Shown here piece by piece: positions 39,728-47,683 of a stretch of DNA of 64,000 bases; position 1 is the first letter of the stretch; every line of letters starts with the position of its first letter. The position numbers and the translations under genes were made by a program. The notes beneath the pieces were generated by a model. It saw only the letters and a list, made by a program, of their open reading frames with translations. It had not been told where the DNA came from and did no database searches. Origin of the DNA: Longimicrobiales bacterium (GTDB lineage: Bacteria > Gemmatimonadota > Gemmatimonadetes > Longimicrobiales > Gaopeijiaceae); the NCBI GenBank assembly GCA_951813395.1, contig OX638356.1, forward strand, positions 3,236,501 to 3,300,500. The letters are read 5' to 3'.

Positions 39728-40328
39728 AGTATTGATCCAGTCCCGTCTCAACCTCGCGGGATACGGGGCGGGCCGGCGTGTGGCCGTATTCGAAGAGCAT
39801 GGCACGCGCGATTGCGACCGGCGCCGTTCGCGTCTGCTGGACGGCGAACGGACCGGGAAGCTGAAACACGAGCGGCACGGCCGGCGCCGCAGGCGCGCTG
39901 GCCATGACCGGAGGCATCTCGACCTCGGGGGCAGGCAGCGACAGGAACGGGAACCAGGCCGCGGCGGTCAACAGCACCGTCACGATCAGGGAGGCGGCCA
40001 GCGTCAATCCCGAACCCGCCGCACCCAGTGCCTGGGGCCTGCGTTCCTCGGCAAGGGCCAGGCGGCGCACGGCAGCCACCCGGGTCGGGAGTCCAGCCGG
40101 GTCCGGCTGCTCCGCGCGCAGGACCCGGACCCCTCTCCGGATGATCCGGTCGTACCGCGCGCAGGAGGCGCAAACCTCGAGGTGGCCGGTCACCCGGGAC
40201 CTGGCCTCGGGCGCGAGGCGGTGATCACGGTAGTCCGAATAGGCGTCCAGGAAGCGCCGGCACTCCGGCGACTCGGCATGCCGCCCTTCGCGGCTCGCTT
40301 GCCGGAACGTCGAGATGTTGCTCTTCAC
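39726..40328 (-). CDS. Zinc-finger anti-sigma factor
   Basis: Protein of 200 aa. An N-terminal anti-sigma zinc-finger domain (Cys23, then HLEVCASC with H-x3-C-x2-C near 49-56) is followed by a single membrane helix (about 105-130) and a Pro/Ala-rich extracytoplasmic tail. It likely holds the ECF sigma factor encoded upstream until a signal releases it. The two genes are separated by 199 bases, where such pairs usually overlap. Confidence 0.85.
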   Translation of the reverse strand: MKSNISTFRQASREGRHAESPECRRFLDAYSDYRDHRLAPEARSRVTGHLEVCASCARYDRIIRRGVRVLRAEQPDPAGLPTRVAAVRRLALAEERRPQALGAAGSGLTLAASLIVTVLLTAAAWFPFLSLPAPEVEMPPVMASAPAAPAVPLVFQLPGPFAVQQTRTAPVAIARAMLFEYGHTPARPVSREVETGLDQY

Positions 40329-40482
40329 GAATACGGCACCCGTCGATCAGTTCCCGAATGGTCGGTCCGCCAACCAATATCCTCGCCGGACAGCCGGCCC
40401 GCCAGAGGCATGAGATACCAGCTGGGACGAAATACACCCCGGCGGGCCGGGTGTTTCGGTCCGCCGGCGCTCTTCAGGAATT

Positions 40483-40512
40483 GTATACAGCCGGGCCGCG
40501 AAGAAGGTTCCC
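40483..40512 (-). promoter_or_regulatory. Candidate promoter between sigma and anti-sigma genes
   Basis: On the minus strand GGAACC (40512-40507), an ECF-type -35 sequence, is followed after 18 bases by TATACA (40488-40483). It sits in the unusual 199-base gap, about 155 bases before the anti-sigma start, and could let the sigma factor drive its own antagonist. Confidence 0.3.
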
Positions 40513-40527
40513 CGCGGATGCGGGTTT

Positions 40528-41184
40528 TCAGTCGATCATCGGGGCGATGATCCGCGCGAAGCTGTTGCGCGCACGGTTCAATCGGCTCTTGACCGTGCCC
40601 AGGTTACACTCCGTGATCTCGGCAATTTCCTCGTAGGTCTTGCCTTGCAGCTCCCTCAGCACGAATACGGTCCGGTGGTGGTCGGGCAGTTCGCCGACTG
40701 CTTCGTTCACCTTCTCCCGCAGGAACCGACGTCGGTACAGGTCGTCCGGGCGTGTCCTGGGGTCTTCCCATTCGAGCGGCCGAAAGTCCGCATCCCAGTT
40801 TCTCGTGATCGTCTGAAAGAGCACCAGTGGATTCCTGGCCCGGTTCCGCAGTTCGTTCTTGGCCAGGTTCCCGGCGATCGTGTAGATCCACGTCGAAAAC
40901 TTTCTGGCCTGGTCGAATCGATGCAGGTGCCTGTATACGCGCACGAAGGTCTCCTGGACGAGGTCCTCTGCCCGCTCGCGGTCTCCGACCGTGCGGTGGA
41001 CAAAGTTCTTGAGGCGTCGGTCGTATCGGCGCACCAACTCGGCAAATGCGCTCTCTTCGCCATCGAGGAAGCACTGAACAACCTGGCTGTCGTCGAGGAC
41101 GGCGAGCTGCCGTCTCAGCTCCCTGGCTGAATGGCGCCGACGGACACCGTCTCGCTCGACCGGCAACGGCTTGGTTCGTGCCAT
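40528..41184 (-). CDS. ECF-type RNA polymerase sigma factor
   Basis: Protein of 218 aa. Sigma region 2 (about 40-108: FAELVRRYDRRLKNFVHR, DLVQETFVRVYRHL, FSTWIYTIAGNLAKNELR) and region 4 (about 160-212: LPDHHRTVFVLRELQGKTYEEIAEI, LGTVKSRLNRAR) are clear. There is no region 3 or 1.1. It is paired with the downstream zinc-finger anti-sigma gene. GGAG lies 9 bases before the ATG. Confidence 0.93.
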   Translation of the reverse strand: MARTKPLPVERDGVRRRHSARELRRQLAVLDDSQVVQCFLDGEESAFAELVRRYDRRLKNFVHRTVGDRERAEDLVQETFVRVYRHLHRFDQARKFSTWIYTIAGNLAKNELRNRARNPLVLFQTITRNWDADFRPLEWEDPRTRPDDLYRRRFLREKVNEAVGELPDHHRTVFVLRELQGKTYEEIAEITECNLGTVKSRLNRARNSFARIIAPMID

Positions 41185-41266
41185 GTGAACACGCTCCTCT
41201 CAGGGGACCCGAGGAAGTGAAACCAACCATGATTCCGCACACGGGTGCTGTTGCGGACCAGTAATG

Positions 41267-41282
41267 CGCAGGAACCGTGCCA
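41267..41282 (-). promoter_or_regulatory. Sigma-54-like -24/-12 promoter upstream of the ECF sigma gene
   Basis: Minus strand TGGCACGGTTCCTGCG closely matches the RpoN consensus TGGCACG-N4-TTGC (one mismatch, C for T), with GG and GC in the right spacing. It lies about 82 bases upstream of the sigma-factor start. No RpoN activator gene is nearby, so this is sequence-match evidence only. Confidence 0.4.
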
Positions 41283-41445
41283 ACCGCATTTCCGGCTGGA
41301 AACAAGGTTTCGGTGATGAACATGTCCTCTGTGGAGGACACCTGATTCCCGGTGGAAAGACAGGGGCGACGGCCGGCGGGCATCTCCCGCGGATCGGTGC
41401 GAACGCCCCCGGGCGCAGCGGACGCCGGCGGACGCCCGGCCTGTC

Positions 41446-42051
41446 CTACAGCTCCGGAGGCCTTGTCGCGGCTTCCGCGGCGTCGCGGGTACCGGGGCGG
41501 CGCAGCAGGAAGCGCGCGCCGTACAGGATCGTCACCAGGGTCTTGCCGTCGGTGATCTCTCCGGAGCGCACCATCTCCAGAACCCTGGACAGCGGAAGCC
41601 GCACAACCTCCAGGAATTCATCGTCATCGGCCCGCGACTGTCCGGGCACCAGGTCGAAGGCGGCGTACAGGTGGATCTCCTCGTTGGTGAAGCCCGGCGT
41701 GGTGTGGATCGTGGTCAGCTCGACCAGCCTGCCCGCGCGGACGCCCGCCTCCTCCTCCAGCTCGCGCTTCGCGCACTGCTCCCAGCTCTCGCCGGGCTCG
41801 ACGATGCCCGCCGGGACTTCGTAGATCTCGCCGCCGGCGGCGTACCGGTACTGGCGCACGAGGAGGACGTCCGGATCCGCGTCGCGCTCGCTCCCGAGCA
41901 CGGGCAGCACGGCCGCAGCGCCACGATGGCGTACGAGTTCCAGTTGCCCGACCGAACCATCGGGGAAGCGAACCGTGTCGACGCTCAGGTGCACGACCCG
42001 GCCGTCGTGAACGACCGACGTGCTAACCAGGGCCCGCCGATCTTCGCTCAT
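41446..42051 (-). CDS. Nudix hydrolase, ADP-ribose pyrophosphatase-like
   Basis: Protein of 201 aa. The Nudix box is complete (G82...E87...REL.EE.G, GIVEPGESW then KRELEEEAGV). The upstream VRQYRYAAGGEIYEVPAG is typical of ADP-ribose or nucleoside-diphosphate-sugar pyrophosphatases. The start overlaps the stop of the M16 gene (ATGA). Confidence 0.88.
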   Translation of the reverse strand: MSEDRRALVSTSVVHDGRVVHLSVDTVRFPDGSVGQLELVRHRGAAAVLPVLGSERDADPDVLLVRQYRYAAGGEIYEVPAGIVEPGESWEQCAKRELEEEAGVRAGRLVELTTIHTTPGFTNEEIHLYAAFDLVPGQSRADDDEFLEVVRLPLSRVLEMVRSGEITDGKTLVTILYGARFLLRRPGTRDAAEAATRPPEL

Positions 42052-43421
42052 CCGCCTGCTTCCGGCCCGATCTCGTCGTGGACATGAACCGGACCGATGT
42101 CGAGCTTCTCGAGTGGCCCGGCAACCTCGCCGGCGTCACCCACCACGACCGTGCACAATTCGGCGGGACGGATGTGTCTGCGCGCCGCAGCGGCGACGTC
42201 CGCCCTCGTCACCCTTCCGACCCGGTCCCGGTACCTGCGGTAGTAGTCGTCGCCAAGGCCGTAGACGATCATCCCGGCGATCCTGGACGCGATCTGGCCG
42301 GTCGTCTCCAGCCGCAGCGGAAACACGCCCGCGAGGTAGTTGCGCGCGGTCTCGACCTCATCCCGATTCGGACCGGCGGCCACGATACCCTCGATCTCCC
42401 GGAAGATCTCGGTTACGGCGGCGGCGGTCACGGCGCTATCGACGGCCGTGGAAACGGCGAATGGCCCGGGCCCCCGGCGAACGGCGAACGACGAGGTCAC
42501 CCCGTAGGTGAAGCCGTGCCGTTCGCGCAGGTTCAGGTTGAGCCGCGACGAAAACGAGCCACCCAGGATGAGGTTGAGCACGATCGTCGCGAAGTAGTCT
42601 TCGACGGCGCGGTCCACCCCGACGTGCCCGACGCGGATCTGGGACTGGACGGAACCCGGCCGGTTCACCACGTGGACGGCCCGTTTCCGGCTGCGCGGGC
42701 GGGCACTCGGCTCCGGCAACGCCTCAACGCGCCGCTGCCAGCCTCCCAGTCCCTCCTCCAGTACCGCCACGGCCTCCGCCGGATCGAGATTCCCCACGAT
42801 CACGCCCGCCGCCTCGGCCGGACCGTAATGACGCGCGGCAAAGGCACGCGCGTCGTCCGCGCCCAGGCGAGCCAGAGAGGCCTCGATTCCGCCCAGCGGC
42901 CGGCCGTAGGTGGCTCCGTTCGCGAAAACGAAACGGGCGTGCGCATCGACGGCCAGCGCCGAGGGGTTCATCCGCCTTTGCACGGCCGTGGCGAGCCGCT
43001 GCTGCCTGTAGCGCCCGAACTCCGCCTCCTCGAAGGCCGGCCGCCGAATCATCTCGGCCAGAAGCGGCACTGCCCGCGCCAGGTGTTCCGCGTGACAGGA
43101 GACGGCCACCGTGGTCGAATCCCATCCGGTGGCTGCTCCGAAGCTCGCGCCGACATCCTCGAGGGCACGCGCCAGCTCGGTGCTCGAAAAGCGTGAGGTC
43201 CCTCCCTCGAGAGCGTCGGCCGTCAGAACCGCCAGCCCGGAATCGCCCGCCGCCACCGCGGTCTCGCCGGCGCGCAGCACGACCATCGCGGTCACGATCG
43301 GAACCGTGTCCTGCGAGACCACGCGCACGTCCATTCCGTTGCTCAGGCGTCGCCGGTCGATCGTCGGGAATTCGTAGGGACGGATCGCGCCAACCTGGGG
43401 CGGAGACCGGCCGGCGCTCAT
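42048..43421 (-). CDS. M16 family peptidase-like subunit lacking the zinc motif
   Basis: Protein of 457 aa with the two M16 halves, but the HxxEH zinc motif is absent: the equivalent segment reads LAVLTADALEGGT. It is the structural partner (subunit B type) of the active M16 enzyme encoded directly upstream, whose stop it overlaps (ATGA at 43418-43421). Together they likely form the known heterodimer of one active and one inactive subunit. No signal peptide is seen. Confidence 0.87.
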   Translation of the reverse strand: MSAGRSPPQVGAIRPYEFPTIDRRRLSNGMDVRVVSQDTVPIVTAMVVLRAGETAVAAGDSGLAVLTADALEGGTSRFSSTELARALEDVGASFGAATGWDSTTVAVSCHAEHLARAVPLLAEMIRRPAFEEAEFGRYRQQRLATAVQRRMNPSALAVDAHARFVFANGATYGRPLGGIEASLARLGADDARAFAARHYGPAEAAGVIVGNLDPAEAVAVLEEGLGGWQRRVEALPEPSARPRSRKRAVHVVNRPGSVQSQIRVGHVGVDRAVEDYFATIVLNLILGGSFSSRLNLNLRERHGFTYGVTSSFAVRRGPGPFAVSTAVDSAVTAAAVTEIFREIEGIVAAGPNRDEVETARNYLAGVFPLRLETTGQIASRIAGMIVYGLGDDYYRRYRDRVGRVTRADVAAAARRHIRPAELCTVVVGDAGEVAGPLEKLDIGPVHVHDEIGPEAGG

Positions 43422-44701
43422 GTTGCCGGTTCGTCCGCGGTGGGCGATCCACCCGGGATGTACCGTACGCTGACCCGGTTCGCGGGGTGCAGAAAGCTGC
43501 GGCCCCATTCGCGCGCTTCCGCCACGGTGACGATGCGTAGCCGGGAAAGGTCGTCGTTCAGGCGCGCGGCATTCCCGAAGCAGGTGGCGTACATGGAGAG
43601 GAGGTCGGCCCGGGTCTCCACGCGCTGCAGCTCCCTGAGCGTGCGCGTCTCCGCCCCGACCACCGCCCGCGCGACCTCCTCTTCGGTCAGCGTGCCCGCA
43701 TCGTCGATCTCCGCCGCGACCGCGTGCTCCAGGTCGTCGATGCCGGTGTCGGGGAAGCCGGTCGCGATGACCAGAAAGATTGTGACGCCGGTGGTGAGCG
43801 GCAGCAGGTGGCAGGTGGCCGACCTGGCCCGGCGGGTGCGCACCAGGCGGTCGTAGAACCGTGATGACCGCCCGGAGCCGAGGCAGTTTGCAACCACCTC
43901 CCCGGGGTAGAACGCGTCGGTCGTGAAGGGCGGCACGCGCGAAGCCATGTAGATGCGCGGCAGCGGCACCGCCGCGTGAACGTCGGTGCGCAGGGTCTCG
44001 CCGGTGGCAAAGGGAATCGTCGCCGTGCCCGGGACGGGGGGCGGGGGCGGGCCCGGGGGTATTTCGTCGAAGTAGCGCCTCACCCGGCTGTGCGCGTGAT
44101 CGGCGTCGAAGTCGCCGCAGACCGAAATCACGGCGTTGTTGGGGAGGTAGTGGGTTGCGAAGAACTCGTGCACGTCTTCAAGCGTGGCGGCGGCGATATC
44201 CTCCATGGTGCCGATGACCGTGTGATGGTATGGATGGGTCGCCGGGAAGAGGAGCGACTGCATCCTCTCGTCCCAGTCCCCATAAGGCTGATTGTCGTAC
44301 CGCTGCCTCCGCTCGTTCATGACCACGTCGCGCTGGTTCTCCAGCTTCTCGTCGGTCATGGCGGCAAGCATCCAGCCCATGCGATCCGATTCCAGCCACA
44401 GCGGCAGGTCGAGGTGGTGGGACGGGACGGTGTCGTAGTAGTTCGTGCGGTCGAACCACGTCGTGGCGTTGGCCGAGCCCCCGACCCTTTCGATGTGATG
44501 GAAATGCCCGTTCTTCGGGACGTGCGCCGACCCCTGGAACATCATGTGCTCGAAGAGGTGCGCGAATCCCGTGCGCCCCGTCGTCTCGTTCCTGGAACCC
44601 ACGCCATACCAGAGGTTGACCCCCACGACCGGGGTCGTCCGGTCGGGTGCCAGGACAAGCCTGAGGCCGTTGGCAAGCGTGTGCTGCTCGATCTCGATCA
44701 T
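43418..44701 (-). CDS. M16 family zinc metallopeptidase (active subunit)
   Basis: Protein of 427 aa. The inverted zinc motif HLFEH (His48, Glu51, His52) follows the TGFA lead. The third ligand lies in VVMNERRQRYDNQPYG. The C-terminal half carries the usual RADLLSMYATCFG pattern. It probably degrades peptides. It is the first gene of a three-gene run with the inactive M16 subunit and the Nudix gene, divergent from the aminotransferase. Confidence 0.93.
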   Translation of the reverse strand: MIEIEQHTLANGLRLVLAPDRTTPVVGVNLWYGVGSRNETTGRTGFAHLFEHMMFQGSAHVPKNGHFHHIERVGGSANATTWFDRTNYYDTVPSHHLDLPLWLESDRMGWMLAAMTDEKLENQRDVVMNERRQRYDNQPYGDWDERMQSLLFPATHPYHHTVIGTMEDIAAATLEDVHEFFATHYLPNNAVISVCGDFDADHAHSRVRRYFDEIPPGPPPPPVPGTATIPFATGETLRTDVHAAVPLPRIYMASRVPPFTTDAFYPGEVVANCLGSGRSSRFYDRLVRTRRARSATCHLLPLTTGVTIFLVIATGFPDTGIDDLEHAVAAEIDDAGTLTEEEVARAVVGAETRTLRELQRVETRADLLSMYATCFGNAARLNDDLSRLRIVTVAEAREWGRSFLHPANRVSVRYIPGGSPTADEPAT

Positions 44702-44840
44702 GTCCGGCCGCGTGCGCCTCCATCGTGTCCCTCCGGGGCGCGGCCCCGTTTCCCTCGTCCACGGGTTGCGCCATCTTTCCCTGCGTGCGACAACACTCTA
44801 GCGATCGATCACGCTGCACAAGGCGGAGGCAGGCATTCCC

Positions 44841-45962
44841 GTGGGCTTCACTCCCTTCGAAATGGAGCGGTGGCAATCCACCTGGGAGCATCGGGTGGCG
44901 TTCAACCTGTCGGAGAGCGGTGTACATCCACTGACGGTCGGGGAACTGCTCTCCATGGCCGGCCAGTCCACCGATCTCGCGGGCGTCCGGCTCGGATACG
45001 GGCAGTCGAACGGCTCGGACGAACTCAGGGCGCTCATCGCTTCGCTGTACCCGGGCGCGTCGGACCGCTCCGTGGTCGTCACCATCGGCGGAGCCGAGGC
45101 GAATTTCGTGGGATTCTGGGAGCTTGCGGCGGCCGGCAAGCCGGTGGCGGTCATGCTGCCCAACTACATGCAGGTTCCGGGGTTGATCGAGAACTTCCAC
45201 GGGGGGTACGTGCCCTTCCACCTTCGCGAGGAGACCGGTTGGCGACCCGATCTCGACGAGCTGGAGGCGGCACTGCGGGGCGGGGCGGGATTCATCCTGG
45301 TCACGAACCCCAACAACCCCACGGGCGTTGCCCTGACCGAGGACGAAACGGACGACATCGTCGCGCTGGCGGACCGGTACGGTGCCTGGATCCTCTCGGA
45401 CGAGGTGTACCGGGGCGCCGAGGTGGGTGAGGACACGGTTCCGTCGTTCTGGGGCCGCTATGACAAGGTGCTCGTGACGAACACGCTGTCCAAGGCGTAC
45501 GCGCTGCCCGGACTGCGCCTGGGGTGGGTGGTGGGACCCGAGGACGTCGTCGAGCGGCTGTGGGCCCGGACGGACTACACCACGATCGCGCCCGCCTCGC
45601 TCTCGGACGCGCTGGCAACCGTCGCCCTCTCGCCGGACGTGCGTCCCCGGATTCTCGCACGGACCCGCGGCATCATCCGCAACAACCTGAGCGTCATGAG
45701 CGACTGGATGGACGCTCACGGAGACCTGTTCAGCCATACGCCGCCCGACGCGGGGGCAATCTGCATGGTGCGGTACCATGTGCCGACCGCGTCGCTGGAA
45801 CTCGCCGAGCGGCTTCGCGTCGAGCACAGCCTGCTCATCGTTCCGGGCGCCCATTTCGGGATCGAAGGGACGATGCGGATCGGGTTCGGCCCGCCGGAGG
45901 ACGAGCTTGTGCAGGCGTTGGAGCGCCTGGGGTCGGTCTTTGCGACGGCGGGCGCCGTCTAG
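44841..45962 (+). CDS. PLP-dependent aminotransferase, class I/II
   Basis: Protein of 373 aa, fold type I. The PLP lysine is in NTLSKAYALPGLRLGW. TNPNNPTG, SDEVYRG and the C-terminal carboxylate-binding MRIGFG are present. Substrate is uncertain; the short N-terminus and NLSESGVHPLTV are unlike the well-studied AspC or HisC groups. The GTG start at 44841 follows a 139-base gap shared with the divergent M16 gene. Confidence 0.87.
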   Translation: MGFTPFEMERWQSTWEHRVAFNLSESGVHPLTVGELLSMAGQSTDLAGVRLGYGQSNGSDELRALIASLYPGASDRSVVVTIGGAEANFVGFWELAAAGKPVAVMLPNYMQVPGLIENFHGGYVPFHLREETGWRPDLDELEAALRGGAGFILVTNPNNPTGVALTEDETDDIVALADRYGAWILSDEVYRGAEVGEDTVPSFWGRYDKVLVTNTLSKAYALPGLRLGWVVGPEDVVERLWARTDYTTIAPASLSDALATVALSPDVRPRILARTRGIIRNNLSVMSDWMDAHGDLFSHTPPDAGAICMVRYHVPTASLELAERLRVEHSLLIVPGAHFGIEGTMRIGFGPPEDELVQALERLGSVFATAGAV

Positions 45963-45972
45963 CATCTAGCCG

Positions 45973-46653
45973 TCAGTCGTCCGGGTCCACCGCGGTCACG
46001 CAGTCGGGCTCGTCGTAGCCCGCGCGATTCACGGACCGTGAGACGGGATGCAGGTTCAGTTCCGGGGGTTCGGCGCCGCCGAGGATGGCGTGCAGCGCCG
46101 CGGGTGTGGTGCCCCGCGCCAGCCAGTCGTCCCAGCTGTGCGGAGGCAGGATGACCGGGACCCGATCGTGGAGCCAGCGGATGGGTTCGGGAGCGTCCCG
46201 CGTGAGAACCGAGAACGTCAGGAGCCTGGAGCCCGTCCGCGAACGCCAGGCCGACCAGATCCCGGCCATGGCGAAGATGTCCCGCCGGGCCAGGTGAATC
46301 CAGTACGGCTGCTTTCCCGACGGGCGGTTCTCCCACTCGTAGAAGCCGTCGGCGGGCACCAGGCAGCGGCGCGCCAGGAAGGACTCGCGGAAGGCGCTCC
46401 GGCGTGCCACCGTTTCCGATCGCGCGTTGATCATGCGGGGCCCGACCCGGGGGTTCTCCGCCCAGTGCGGGACGAGGCCCCACCGCATGAGACCGGCCCG
46501 CCGCCCGCCGGGCGCGGCAATGACGATCGGCGCGTCCTCGGTTGGGGCGATGTTGTAGCGAGGCCGGTGGTGCGTCAGGGCCGGAGCGACATCCGCGTGG
46601 AACGCGCCGGCGACGGCGTCGATCTCCTGCGTGAGGCTGAACCGGCCGCACAC
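45973..46653 (-). CDS. SRAP/YedK-HMCES family abasic-site DNA-protein crosslink protein
   Basis: Protein of 226 aa. The thiazolidine-forming Cys2 (MCGRFS), Asn76 (NARSET), Glu106 (GFYEW) and His162 (LHDRVPVIL) match the SRAP active site. These proteins shield abasic sites in single-stranded DNA by covalent binding. It stands between the convergent aminotransferase and the next minus-strand gene. Confidence 0.93.
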   Translation of the reverse strand: MCGRFSLTQEIDAVAGAFHADVAPALTHHRPRYNIAPTEDAPIVIAAPGGRRAGLMRWGLVPHWAENPRVGPRMINARSETVARRSAFRESFLARRCLVPADGFYEWENRPSGKQPYWIHLARRDIFAMAGIWSAWRSRTGSRLLTFSVLTRDAPEPIRWLHDRVPVILPPHSWDDWLARGTTPAALHAILGGAEPPELNLHPVSRSVNRAGYDEPDCVTAVDPDD

Positions 46654-46657
46654 GGGC

Positions 46658-47677
46658 TCAACCGCCGGACGGAGCGACCTCCGCCGCCCCCGCCACCGTT
46701 TCGCTCGTTGCGGCGGTGATTTCCCTCACGACGAAGAAGCCGTCCTCTCCCTGCTCCTGGTAGAGGGGCATGAGGAGTCGCCCGCTCTTCGGCACCGCTA
46801 CTTCACCATGTCGGTCGTCGCCCACGATGTCGCCCGCGCGCACGCGCTGGAAGTTGCGGAAGCCCGGACGGGTCCTGTAGCGATCAGCCGGCTCGACAGG
46901 GTGGCGGTACGTGCTCTCGAGGACCCGGGGAAACCCCCGGTACGCGTGCCTGAGCGCCCGGTACGCGGCCGCCGCCTCCGGCGCGTCCCGCCAGTCCAGC
47001 AGACCCGCTGCATGGATCGCCAGCCAGACCGCGCTGGCCGCCCTCAGCCTCGCCTCCGCCTCCTCGTGCTGTCCGCATTCGAAGACCGCCGCCGTGTACC
47101 CCAGGTGGTCCATGTAGCCGTTGAACGTGCCCTCGAGGTGCTGGTCGAGCCGCATGACCAGGGGCACCGGTATGGCGATCGCGAAACGCCTGTTGTGCGG
47201 CGTGTCGCTCGCGGTCGTAAAGGCCCCGCCACCACCCGAAGTCGTGTGGATGTCGAGAACGTACACGGGACCGCGGCGCCGCTCCGCGACCTCGTCGAGC
47301 ACGTCGAGGATCCGGAGCATTTCCAGGTCCTCGGGGTCCAGCGCGCTGCCGTTCGCGGCATCCGGAGACCTGGCCGCGGCGACCCTGGCCGGAGTCCACA
47401 CCCGGTTCAGATCGTACGCAAGGAAGCGCCGTCCGGCTCCGAGCGCCTGCAGGTTGCCCGCGACGGCCACAAAATCGCCCTTCAGATGGCGCCGGCGCGC
47501 GGCGATCGTCTCGATCATCGCCTCCAGTGCCCGCACTCCGGCCGGCTCGTTGCCGTGCAGCCCCCCGATGCATAGAAGCAGGGGGCCCGGACCGGCACCC
47601 TTGACATGCTCGATGACGCCGGGACGCGAGAGCCAGGTCGCACGGCCTCGTGACGCGCCCCCCGTCCCGTGGGTCAC
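46658..47677 (-). CDS. Succinylglutamate desuccinylase/aspartoacylase-like M14 enzyme
   Basis: Protein of 339 aa. Zinc ligands are seen in GGLHGNEPAG (His41, Glu44) and LDIHTTSGGG; the catalytic Glu is in VFECGQHEE. A C-terminal beta domain follows (about 245-325). Family members deacylate N-acyl amino acids; the substrate is not clear. It ends 4 bases before the SRAP gene and follows the GCS2-CBS gene closely. Confidence 0.85.
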   Translation of the reverse strand: MTHGTGGASRGRATWLSRPGVIEHVKGAGPGPLLLCIGGLHGNEPAGVRALEAMIETIAARRRHLKGDFVAVAGNLQALGAGRRFLAYDLNRVWTPARVAAARSPDAANGSALDPEDLEMLRILDVLDEVAERRRGPVYVLDIHTTSGGGGAFTTASDTPHNRRFAIAIPVPLVMRLDQHLEGTFNGYMDHLGYTAAVFECGQHEEAEARLRAASAVWLAIHAAGLLDWRDAPEAAAAYRALRHAYRGFPRVLESTYRHPVEPADRYRTRPGFRNFQRVRAGDIVGDDRHGEVAVPKSGRLLMPLYQEQGEDGFFVVREITAATSETVAGAAEVAPSGG

Positions 47678-47683
47678 CCGCTG

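Noticed and set aside
44178-45965. Very long minus-strand open frame across the aminotransferase region
   Set aside because: It runs antisense to the clear aminotransferase and has Arg/His-rich shadow composition without domains.
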